Shown here one piece after another: positions 57,076-64,000 of a DNA stretch of 64,000 bases. A program made the position numbers and the translations under genes. Numbering within the stretch: the first letter of the stretch is position 1; every line of letters begins with the position of its first letter. The notes beneath the pieces were generated by a model. The model ran no database searches and had not been told where the DNA came from. It saw only the letters and a list, made by a program, of their open reading frames with translations. This stretch comes from Microlunatus soli (GTDB lineage Bacteria; Actinomycetota; Actinomycetes; Propionibacteriales; Propionibacteriaceae): contig NZ_LT629772.1 of NCBI RefSeq assembly GCF_900105385.1, positions 2,170,001 to 2,234,000 on the forward strand, in the 5' to 3' direction.

Positions 57076-59037
57076 TCACCGTGTTGCATGCTGGGTTGCC
57101 GGTCGACGGATACGTTGTGCCCAGGACTTCACGCGATCCAACCCTTCCTTGCCAACCGTGCGGACCAAGACGGATCGCGCCGTGCGGCGAAGGATGTCAC
57201 GGCCGTCCCGAAGCGGCACCCGAAGGACAGCGTCTGCCGCCAGGGCGACTCCGGTCGGTGTCGGCAGTTCATCGAGCACGCCGGGGAAGTCGGTGACATA
57301 GTTCGCCGGATCAACCAGCCGGCCGCGAACGACGTTGCTCACGTTGCGGCTGTGTACCACCTGCAGCCACCCGGGTCGGCCTCGTTCGAATCGCACCGGC
57401 ATATGTCTGCCGAGCATGTTGTGCCAATCGCGCCAGGCACTCACGGCACCGTCCCACGGCTCGGCGACGCTGCAGAAGGCGTTCTCCCGGTCGGCTCGGA
57501 GGTAGCACCGATCGCCGGACAGGATCAGCCCGTCGGCGAGGTAGAGTGCTGCTCGCTCCCCTCTCCGCGCCGCCATCTGCACTCTCTGCACGAAGTCGAT
57601 GGCCAGGCCGTCATCATTGTCGAGGTTCGTCGTGATCAACATCTCCCCCGCCGCCCCTGTCGTGGCGCGAGCATCCTCGACCACGTGCTCCCACGTGGCG
57701 ACGTCTCGGTAGACCGGCGTGAACACCTTTTCGGCGATCAGCGGAGCGAGCCGTTCGCGCAACCAGCTCGGACTCTGCGGATCGAGATAGACAATCCAGT
57801 CGAACCGACCACCAAAGGTTTGCGCTCGCACTGCCGGAACCGTGTAGCGCTCGAAGAGCTGGATGCGATTCTGGAGCCATCCGTCTTGGGCACGGATCAG
57901 GCTCTCCGGCCCCGGAGACGGAAGGTTGAAACGGGTCACCAGCACGTGATCAATTCCCACTCCATCGACGATCGAGCGAGACACTGCGACTCGGACGCCG
58001 GTATCCGCACGCATCGGGCTCGTCTGCTCCCGCTGCGCGAGAGATTCGTCGCTCGGATCGGTGCTGCGTGTCCCTGATGGGCCTGGCAGATCCGCCCACC
58101 GACGGCGTGACCACAACGCCTTGCGGGCTTGGACATGTGTTGCGTCACCGCGCCGCAGCTCCTCGTGAATGATCAGGATGGCGCGGTGCAGTCCGGCAGT
58201 CAGCGGCCGGTGTTTCTGCAGGTACCGAACGCGATTGATCATCAGGAGCGCGATCAACTCATTCGAACTGCCAGAGCCTCCCTGTCTGTGCTCGACGACG
58301 GCCTCGGGCTCGTACCAGACGTCCCAGCCTGCGTCGCGGATCCGGCGGAAGAAGTCGGTCTCCTCCGAATAAAGGAAGAACCGTTCGTCCCACGGCCCGA
58401 TCCTCTGCCAGGCTTCGCGCGAGACGAGCAGCGCTGCACCGGTTGCCCAGTCGATCCGGCGAGCCGTGTCATATGCGCTCGGCTGTCGCACGAACTCCGA
58501 CAGCCATTCCGGTCGCTGCAGCCAACTGCTTCCCAGAAACGCATCGCCGAGCGCCCGAGTCAGTGTCGGCTCTCTACGCAATGACGTGTAGGTCAGTCCA
58601 GCGCTGTCCACGATGCGTGGGACTACGATTCCGGCGCCAGTGGAGTCAAGGCGTGTCGCCATCCTCGCGATGCTGCCCGGACGCACCGTCAGGTCGGGAT
58701 TGAGCACCAAGATCATCCTGGCCTCACCCACCCGGCTCGCCGCCACATTGATCCCGGCTGCATAGCCGAGGTTGCCGCCTGTCTCGAGGGTGATCACCCC
58801 ATCCTCGGCGGCAGCGAGCTCAACAGATCGATCCGTCGATGCGTTGTCGGCAAGAATCACCCGCAGTCTCATGTGGTCCGCTTCGCGCCGTAGCGAGGCA
58901 AAGAGGCCTGGCAGGTCCGCTGCGGAGTTGTAGCTGACGATCAGCACGGCCACATCTGCGGCGTCGTCTAACCCCACGAAGCCGTTGCCCACCTGATGAG
59001 AGCGCACCGAGCGCTCGTGGTTCTGTCCCCCCACCAC
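57076..59037 (-). CDS. Two-domain glycosyltransferase (GT2 plus putative rhamnosyltransferase domain)
   Basis: 653 residues from GTG 59037. Residues ~25-300 are GT2 (rhamnosyltransferase-like): AVLIVSYNSAADLPGLF, ADNASTDRSVELA, NLGYAAGINVAA, LVLNPDLTV and ERFFLYSEETDFFRRI. Residues ~375-640 match the putative rhamnosyltransferase family (Rhamno_transf): HVLVTRFNLPSPGPESLIRA, WLQNRIQLFERYTVPAVRAQ, TTNLDNDDGLAIDFVQ. It may add two consecutive sugars. The start is set by TAGCGT 7 nt upstream; the frame is open to 59229 but overlaps asnB. Encoded against the neighbouring Wzy and asparagine synthetase genes. Confidence 0.86.
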   Translation of the reverse strand: MVGGQNHERSVRSHQVGNGFVGLDDAADVAVLIVSYNSAADLPGLFASLRREADHMRLRVILADNASTDRSVELAAAEDGVITLETGGNLGYAAGINVAASRVGEARMILVLNPDLTVRPGSIARMATRLDSTGAGIVVPRIVDSAGLTYTSLRREPTLTRALGDAFLGSSWLQRPEWLSEFVRQPSAYDTARRIDWATGAALLVSREAWQRIGPWDERFFLYSEETDFFRRIRDAGWDVWYEPEAVVEHRQGGSGSSNELIALLMINRVRYLQKHRPLTAGLHRAILIIHEELRRGDATHVQARKALWSRRRWADLPGPSGTRSTDPSDESLAQREQTSPMRADTGVRVAVSRSIVDGVGIDHVLVTRFNLPSPGPESLIRAQDGWLQNRIQLFERYTVPAVRAQTFGGRFDWIVYLDPQSPSWLRERLAPLIAEKVFTPVYRDVATWEHVVEDARATTGAAGEMLITTNLDNDDGLAIDFVQRVQMAARRGERAALYLADGLILSGDRCYLRADRENAFCSVAEPWDGAVSAWRDWHNMLGRHMPVRFERGRPGWLQVVHSRNVSNVVRGRLVDPANYVTDFPGVLDELPTPTGVALAADAVLRVPLRDGRDILRRTARSVLVRTVGKEGLDRVKSWAQRIRRPATQHATR

Positions 59038-59044
59038 GACAGCA

Positions 59045-59105
59045 ACGCTAACCGAACTACGTGTTTGTCGTAGCCAGCTTGAGAAATCCGTTCCACTGCT
59101 AGCGT
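59045..59105. promoter_or_regulatory. Divergent pair of leaderless -10 boxes
   Basis: TAGCGT occurs on the minus strand at 59045-59050 and on the plus strand at 59100-59105, each exactly 7 nt before the start codon (GTG 59037, ATG 59113). TTGAGA at 59079-59084 could be the -35 of the rightward promoter with a short spacer. Confidence 0.45.
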
Positions 59106-59112
59106 TTGTGGC

Positions 59113-60984
59113 ATGTGCGGAATTGCTGGTGAGCTCCGCCTCGACGGGCGGCCGGCACGCGCAACCGTGGTCGAGGCGATGGCTGATTCGTTGGTTCACC
59201 GCGGCCCGGACAGCGGCGGTTGCTGGCACGACGGATCAGTGGCACTCGGCCACCGGCGGCTTTCGATCATCGACCTGGACGGTTCGGCCCAACCGATGAT
59301 CAGCACCGATGGTCGTTGGGCGTTGGTGTTCAACGGCGAGATCTTCAACTATCGCGAGCTGCGCCAACAGCTGCGTGGATACCCGTTCTGCACCGGTGGC
59401 GACACGGAGACCATCCTTGCTGGGATCGTCAAGCATGGCGTCGGATTCGTCGACAGACTGGTCGGCCAGTTCGCGATCGCCGTCTACGATCGGCGATCCC
59501 GAATCATGCATCTCGTGCGGGATCGGCTCGGAATTCTTCCGCTGTACTACTACCTGGACTCCCACCAATTGATCTTCGGATCCGAGATCAAGGCGATCCT
59601 GTCCGGCCTCGATTCGCGCCCTGGGGTCGATCTGTCGAGCCTGGACGACTACCTGTGGGGTCGTTCGGTCCCTTCGCCGCACACGCTTTTCGACGGCATC
59701 TACAAGGTGCAGCCGGGACACCGGATCGAAGTGGCAGTCGGTCGAGAACTGAGTGATCACTGCTACTGGCAACCACCTGCGCCTACCTCGGTCGGGTGGA
59801 GTGCGGGGGCTGCAGTGGAGGCCGTCGATGCTGCAGTCGGTGACGCCGTTCGGTCCGCCCTGGTTGCCGATGTGCCGGTCGGCGCATATCTGAGCGGTGG
59901 CGTCGACAGCAGTCTGATCGTGGCGAAGGCGGCGAGGTTTCATCCTGGACGGCTGAAGACCTTCGCTGCGAGTTTCGGCGATCCACGTTATGACGAGCTG
60001 GATTATGCCCGGCAGGTCAGCGAGCATGTCGGCACCGATCATCATGAGGTGCGCGTGGACGCGGCAGACTTCGAGGAACTCTGGCCGACCCTTACCTGGC
60101 ACCGTGATGCGCCGATGTCGGAGCCGGCGGACTTCGCTGTGTTCCGATTGGCTCAGGCAGCACGAGCAGAAGTGAAGGTGGTCCTGTCCGGCGAAGGCGG
60201 TGACGAACTCTTCGGGGGCTACCCGAAGTATCGCGTAGCCCGCGCCATGGCGACCGCGTCTATTGTGCCAGGTGGCGTCCGTCGAGCTATCGGCGGACGC
60301 CTCGACCAGCACCTGCCGGAGCGACTGGCACGTCTCCGGATCGCCTTGCGCGTTTGGTCCACACCAGGTCGCGATGAGCAGTATCGAGCCTGGTTCGCAC
60401 CGTTCAGTGTCGCGGAGCGGATGGATCTCCTCGGTCAAGTCGCCGCGCGCGACACAACCCAGAAGTCCCACACCCGCGACCCGATCCGAGCAATGTTACT
60501 CTCCGATCTCCACGTCTGGCTGCCGGACAATCTCCTGGAGCGCGGCGACCGGATGTCGATGGCCACATCATTGGAGCTTCGGCCGCCGCTTCTCGATCAC
60601 CGGCTGACCGAGCTGGCGTTCCGGTTGCCGTCGTCGGTCAAAGTCCGCTCCGGACAGACCAAATGGGTGCTGAAGGAGGTGGCCCGTCGCTACCTGCCCG
60701 CCCAGATCGTGGATCGCCGCAAGATCGGATTCCGAGTGCCGCTGGATGCCTGGTTCCGGACCTCGTTGCGAGACACCATGTTCGACCGGCTGAGCGGGCC
60801 GGGCTCGTTTGTCGGCGAGGTCTTCGATCGGTCTGCAGTCCGACGGCTCCTGGAACGCCACGACAGCGGTGCGTTCAATGAGGAGATCCGGATCTGGACG
60901 CTGATGTCTCTGCAGGTCTGGCACGAGACCTTCTTCTCAGCCTCACGGCCCAGCGCCACAACCTCTACCCGACGCGAGAGCTGA
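59113..60984 (+). CDS. asnB: Asparagine synthase (glutamine-hydrolysing)
   Basis: 623 residues. N-terminal class II amidotransferase with nucleophile Cys2 (MCGIAGE) and FNGEIFNYREL, then the ATP-pyrophosphatase synthetase domain with SGGVDSS at 261-267 and SGEGGDELFGGYPKY. Next to glycan genes such enzymes often amidate uronic acids or other sugar carboxylates rather than making free asparagine (WbpS-like role); this is an inference. Leaderless start. Its last 20 bp overlap the convergent glycosyltransferase gene. Confidence 0.9.
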   Translation: MCGIAGELRLDGRPARATVVEAMADSLVHRGPDSGGCWHDGSVALGHRRLSIIDLDGSAQPMISTDGRWALVFNGEIFNYRELRQQLRGYPFCTGGDTETILAGIVKHGVGFVDRLVGQFAIAVYDRRSRIMHLVRDRLGILPLYYYLDSHQLIFGSEIKAILSGLDSRPGVDLSSLDDYLWGRSVPSPHTLFDGIYKVQPGHRIEVAVGRELSDHCYWQPPAPTSVGWSAGAAVEAVDAAVGDAVRSALVADVPVGAYLSGGVDSSLIVAKAARFHPGRLKTFAASFGDPRYDELDYARQVSEHVGTDHHEVRVDAADFEELWPTLTWHRDAPMSEPADFAVFRLAQAARAEVKVVLSGEGGDELFGGYPKYRVARAMATASIVPGGVRRAIGGRLDQHLPERLARLRIALRVWSTPGRDEQYRAWFAPFSVAERMDLLGQVAARDTTQKSHTRDPIRAMLLSDLHVWLPDNLLERGDRMSMATSLELRPPLLDHRLTELAFRLPSSVKVRSGQTKWVLKEVARRYLPAQIVDRRKIGFRVPLDAWFRTSLRDTMFDRLSGPGSFVGEVFDRSAVRRLLERHDSGAFNEEIRIWTLMSLQVWHETFFSASRPSATTSTRRES

Positions 60985-61792
60985 GGTCCCGCTCCCAACG
61001 CTCGGACGGGTGGGAGGTGCGTGCACTGAGCCGCGCGTAGATGATCACGGCTGCGTAGACCGCTGCGTCGAAAGCGCGCCACGGGGACTTCCTGATCATC
61101 ATCCCGAGGTCGGTAAGCTGCGAGCGTTGTCCGTCTGACAGCCCGACTCCTCCCTGCGCTACCTCGGCCTGGGATCTGTACGTACGTCGCAGGATCCGCA
61201 GCAGATCCGCTGATCGGCGAGGAGTTTTGACGACGACCGGGTCGGTGTCAATGATGGCGATCTCATCGTGCCGGAACTGGCTGTCGATGAACAGATCATC
61301 GGAGACGATCTCGGGAAAGTCTCGGAATCTTGCCCGTCCGGCCTCAGAGAGCGCGTAACAACCCGCACCCCACAGGGTCGAGGAGATCGAGGGCAACTGT
61401 TCCCTGACCCGATACCACCGACGCACGAGCCAACTGGCTCCCGTGGTGTCAAAAACGTGGGCAGGTCGACCAGCAAGCACGCCTCGACAGAGCGTGCCGA
61501 TCACGTCCGCTGCCGCCTTGCTGGTCAGCGTGATGTCGGCATCGAGGTAAATCCTCGGTCCCGGGCCCGCGCGCCGTTCACCCTCCCGGAGCGCGGCGGT
61601 CTTTGACGCTACCCCGATCTCGACGACCTCGACATTCTTATGCGCACGCGCTGTCGCGGCAGTCCGGTCTGCACATCCATTGGGCACGACGATGACCTGC
61701 AGGCCGGCCTGCATCGCCTCGTCCAGCGCCGCGAGCGTGCGCCCGATGACCCTCTCCTCATCATGCGCGGCGATGATGACCGACCCAGTCAT
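60965..61792 (-). CDS. GT2 family glycosyltransferase
   Basis: 275 residues. SVIIAAHDEERVIGRTLAALDE, VIVVPNGCADRTAATAR, RIYLDADITLT (DxD) and VSDDLFIDSQFRHDEIA are GT2 features. Starts at ATG 61792, sharing one base with the stop of the acetyltransferase upstream, so the two are coupled: an acetylated sugar may be made and then transferred. The gene's end overlaps the convergent asnB by 20 bp. Confidence 0.86.
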   Translation of the reverse strand: MTGSVIIAAHDEERVIGRTLAALDEAMQAGLQVIVVPNGCADRTAATARAHKNVEVVEIGVASKTAALREGERRAGPGPRIYLDADITLTSKAAADVIGTLCRGVLAGRPAHVFDTTGASWLVRRWYRVREQLPSISSTLWGAGCYALSEAGRARFRDFPEIVSDDLFIDSQFRHDEIAIIDTDPVVVKTPRRSADLLRILRRTYRSQAEVAQGGVGLSDGQRSQLTDLGMMIRKSPWRAFDAAVYAAVIIYARLSARTSHPSERWERDLSSRVG

Positions 61793-62463
61793 CACGCCGA
61801 CTCGCTTGCATGATCGCCGGCGACTTCGATGGTCCCGGCAGCGCCGCGGAACCGCCGGTCGCACACCCGGCAGACAAGATCGTCGGCGAGCCGGGCGCCG
61901 CAGATGCACACCCAGCCGACCTGTCTGGCCGGGCTGCCGACGACGAAGGCGTGGGCCGCGACATCTCTGGTGATCACCGAGCCGGCGCCGGCGAAGGCGT
62001 ACTCGCCGATCGTCACGCCGCAGACCACTGTGCTGCGGGCTCCGAGCGTGGCACCGCGATGGACCCAGGTGCCGAGCAGTGCCTCACCTTCGCGTTTGAT
62101 GAACGCTCGCGGTCGGAGGTCGTTGGTGAAGGTGACACCCGGCCCCAGGAAGACGTCGTCGGCAATGTCGACGCCATCGAAGATCATCACCTGATTCTTG
62201 ACGGTGACCCGATCCCCGATCCGCACCTGCCCCTCGACGTAGGCACCATCGCAAATGTTGCAGTCCGCGCCGACGCGCGCCCCGGGCAGCACATGAGCAA
62301 ACGCCCAGATACGACTGCCCGAACCGACGGTTTTGCTTTCACACAAGGCATTTTGGTGTATGAAGACACCTGGAGGCCTCATCGTCACCATGACATCACA
62401 ACTCCCCCGAGGTGCGGTGAGCGACTCGTGCCGGCGCATTGCCGACATCCTTACTTTAGCCAT
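61792..62463 (-). CDS. WbpD-like sugar N-acetyltransferase with C-terminal zinc ribbon
   Basis: 223 residues (start uncertain: ATG 62382, at MRPPGVFIHQNALCES, is a good alternative). Left-handed beta-helix of hexapeptide repeats: VFIHQNALCESKTVGSGSRI, ICDGAYVEGQVRIGDRVTVKNQVMIFDGV, FTNDLRPRAF (catalytic Asn-Asp region) and GVTIGEYAFAGAGSVI. The end carries Cys pairs, VCICGARL and CRVCDRRF, forming a zinc ribbon usual in actinobacterial relatives. It N-acetylates 3-amino sugar nucleotides. Coupled to the glycosyltransferase downstream. Confidence 0.88.
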   Translation of the reverse strand: MAKVRMSAMRRHESLTAPRGSCDVMVTMRPPGVFIHQNALCESKTVGSGSRIWAFAHVLPGARVGADCNICDGAYVEGQVRIGDRVTVKNQVMIFDGVDIADDVFLGPGVTFTNDLRPRAFIKREGEALLGTWVHRGATLGARSTVVCGVTIGEYAFAGAGSVITRDVAAHAFVVGSPARQVGWVCICGARLADDLVCRVCDRRFRGAAGTIEVAGDHASESA

Positions 62464-62501
62464 TGCACAGGGCTTCGCGGGCGGAATCGAAGGGACTGAC
62501 C

Positions 62502-63539
62502 ATGACCGTCGGCAACGACTGCTACGACGCGTCGGACCGACATGGACCCATCGCTGTGGTGGCCAACGGGACGGCCGGCTGGGTGCCGCCCAGGTCTCTT
62601 GCTCCGTGGCTGGACGACCCTACGGACGTCGCTCGAATCCGCTGGATGTCAGACGTCACCGGAGTCGACCTGATCCACCTGGGAACCGTTGCTGGCCAGC
62701 GGGACCTGAGCGATCCCGCGTCCAATCAGCCGTTGGCAACGGCCCTGCAGATCCTTGTCGGCGAACAACTCCTGAGAACCGCCGACCCGGCGGAGATCAT
62801 TCTTGCTGGGCATGGCACGGGCGAGATCGCCGTCGCCGTCCTTGCCGGAGCATTGGCCCCGGAGGCTGGGCTCCAACTTGCCGTCCGTGTCGGGCAGGCC
62901 CAATCAGCGGCAGCCAGCCGTCGACCAGGCGGCCAGGTCGCCTTGTTGGGCGGCGATCCGGACGACATCACAGAACGTGCGCACGAGCTGGGATTGTCCG
63001 TCGCAGCGTACAACGGCGGTGGTGCCATCGTTGTTTCTGGGCCGTCTGACGCGCTCGACGAACTGCTCACCGCTCCCCCACTCCACGCCCGAGCCGAGCG
63101 GCTGCCCGCCAGCGGCGCCTATACCAGCGAGCTGATGACGGACGTGACATCTCAGGTCCATCGGGCACTGTCCGATCTGAGGATTGGTGCACTACGCCAC
63201 CCTGCTGTCTCGGGCTTCGACGGCCTCCTCGCGGAAAGCGCTGACAGCTACATCAACGGCATCGTCGCCCAGCTGACCGGGCCGGTTCATTGGGACCTGA
63301 TCATGGACAGCCTGGCCAAAGCCGATTCGGTCGCCATCCTGGAACTGCCACCTGCAGGTGCGCTCTCCGCGCTGGTGGTGCGGGGTATGCCCGGAGTGCA
63401 GGTCACGCCGATTCGCACGCCTCTGGACCTTGTCGAAGCCACGGCTCGAACGATGCCCCTCGGAGGACGACATCTAGCCCAGAAGTTAAGCCAGGAAGAG
63501 TTTCCTGGTTCTGCCACGGTCCCGGACAGGCCGCTGTAG
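62502..63539 (+). CDS. FabD-like (malonyl-CoA:ACP transacylase family) pseudoenzyme
   Basis: 345 residues. It aligns end to end with actinobacterial FabD (LAPWLDDPTDVARIRW, GVDLIHLGTVAG, QPLATALQILVGEQLL, LLGGDPDDI, LTGPVHWDLIM, ILELPPAGALSALV). The nucleophile motif GHSxGE is GHGTGE (103-108), so the Ser is Gly105. The catalytic His of GAFHT is Thr208 (GAYTSEL), and the N-terminal PGQGxQ loop is lost. The Arg following (about 129) and the Gln of the VAQLTGPV segment are kept. Catalysis by the usual route is excluded; a binding or regulatory role is possible. Start at ATG 62502 after GAAGGGAC. Confidence 0.82.
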   Translation: MTVGNDCYDASDRHGPIAVVANGTAGWVPPRSLAPWLDDPTDVARIRWMSDVTGVDLIHLGTVAGQRDLSDPASNQPLATALQILVGEQLLRTADPAEIILAGHGTGEIAVAVLAGALAPEAGLQLAVRVGQAQSAAASRRPGGQVALLGGDPDDITERAHELGLSVAAYNGGGAIVVSGPSDALDELLTAPPLHARAERLPASGAYTSELMTDVTSQVHRALSDLRIGALRHPAVSGFDGLLAESADSYINGIVAQLTGPVHWDLIMDSLAKADSVAILELPPAGALSALVVRGMPGVQVTPIRTPLDLVEATARTMPLGGRHLAQKLSQEEFPGSATVPDRPL

Positions 63540-63604
63540 CCTGATCGCGGGTCACCCGAGATCGACGGTTCGCCGGGGGCCTTCGGAGTCGGGGGGCAAC
63601 GATA

Positions 63605-64000
63605 GTGACGAACAGAACCGATGGGCGGTCGCGCCCGGGATCGGACGGGCGACAAGGCACCGACGCGCGGCGATGGACCTTCAGTCGACGCAGGCTTCTC
63701 GGCTCGGCGGGGCTGGCGGCCGCAGCGGGATCGGCATGGCCCGGTCTGCGTCCCAGCACGGCCGCGGCAGCCGGCGAGACCAACTCCATCGAGCAGGAGA
63801 ACGCTCTACCCGGCAACGATCAAGACGAGTGGGGATCCTGGAACCGGGACAGCATCCAGGGTTACACGACCAAATACAGCTATCTGCCCGGCGAGACCGT
63901 CAAGTTCAAGGTCAAGACCGACTCGGCCAACTGGCGGATCCGGATCTACCGGATGGGGTGGTACGGCGGTGCCGGCGCGCGCCGATTCGACGACGTCACG
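63605..64000 (+). CDS. Tat-exported N,N-dimethylformamidase beta-subunit-like protein (3' partial)
   Basis: Starts at GTG 63605 and runs open to the window end (132 codons). The N-terminus has a twin-arginine signal, FSRRRLLGSAGLAAAAGSAW, followed by an Ala-rich cleavage region. The mature part NSIEQENALPGNDQDEW, SIQGYTTKYSYLPGETVKFKV and WRIRIYRMGWYGGAGAR is the start of the DMFase large-subunit-like domain found in secreted proteins of unknown role. It may be a wall- or polysaccharide-associated exoprotein. The remainder lies outside the window. Confidence 0.75.
   Translation, partial: MTNRTDGRSRPGSDGRQGTDARRWTFSRRRLLGSAGLAAAAGSAWPGLRPSTAAAAGETNSIEQENALPGNDQDEWGSWNRDSIQGYTTKYSYLPGETVKFKVKTDSANWRIRIYRMGWYGGAGARRFDDVT

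Noticed and set aside
57054-57296. 80-codon frame whose ATG overlaps the Wzy-like stop (ATGA)
   Set aside because: It lies almost entirely opposite the C-terminal coding sequence of the two-domain glycosyltransferase and its residues (Pro/Arg/Cys-rich) look like an antisense shadow.

Overview
The window comes from the chromosome of a high-GC Gram-positive actinobacterium. An Lsr2 nucleoid protein sits next to ClpC, and the block ppa, dacB, HExxH metalloprotease, tilS, hpt, ftsH, folE, folP, folB, folK, DUF3180 is an actinobacterial neighbourhood. Coding regions have strongly GC-biased third positions, and GTG starts and apparently leaderless genes are common. A Propionibacteriaceae-like genus (for example Microlunatus-like) is my best guess, but no rRNA is present to prove it. 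I see no tRNA, rRNA, CRISPR array, insertion sequence or phage gene.

Layout. 1-6.4 kb: a partial M24 peptidase-like gene, an amidohydrolase, an ion permease with an SPFH protein, and a NarL-type two-component system. 6.5-6.9 kb: an intergenic repeat array. 6.9-15.2 kb: clpC, lsr2, a MidA/NDUFAF7-type methyltransferase beside a divergent NuoD-like protein, a ThrE-type exporter and a hotdog thioesterase. 15.7-34.3 kb: the folate/ftsH/hpt/tilS/dacB/ppa core block. It is opened up by extra genes (methyltransferase, frameshifted SET protein, PNPOx-like protein, fused glycosyltransferase) and by repeat-rich spacers. 34.3-39.2 kb: small accessory genes, including a TRM11-like methyltransferase, a frameshifted membrane protein, a PhyH dioxygenase divergent from an AraC regulator, and a methyltransferase.

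39.4-64 kb is a surface-polysaccharide locus. A tightly coupled operon encodes nucleotide-sugar enzymes (Gfo/Idh oxidoreductase, epimerase, two DegT aminotransferases, NeuD-type acyltransferase), glycosyltransferases and a Wzx-like flippase. It is followed by two secreted beta-helix paralogues on the other strand, two Wzz-like proteins, a Wzy-like polymerase, a two-domain glycosyltransferase, an asparagine synthetase, a WbpD-like N-acetyltransferase with its glycosyltransferase partner, a FabD-like protein lacking its catalytic residues, and a truncated Tat-exported protein.

The observations most worth a second look are the MidA/NuoD-like pair, in which the methyl-accepting arginine motif is kept while both quinone-site residues are lost; the FabD pseudoenzyme; a 160-nt rod-like inverted repeat between hpt and ftsH; the prion-like Tyr-Gly-Gln tail of FtsH; three families of intergenic repeats, one of which has entered tilS in frame; two paired palindromes before the polysaccharide operon; and frameshifts in two genes.
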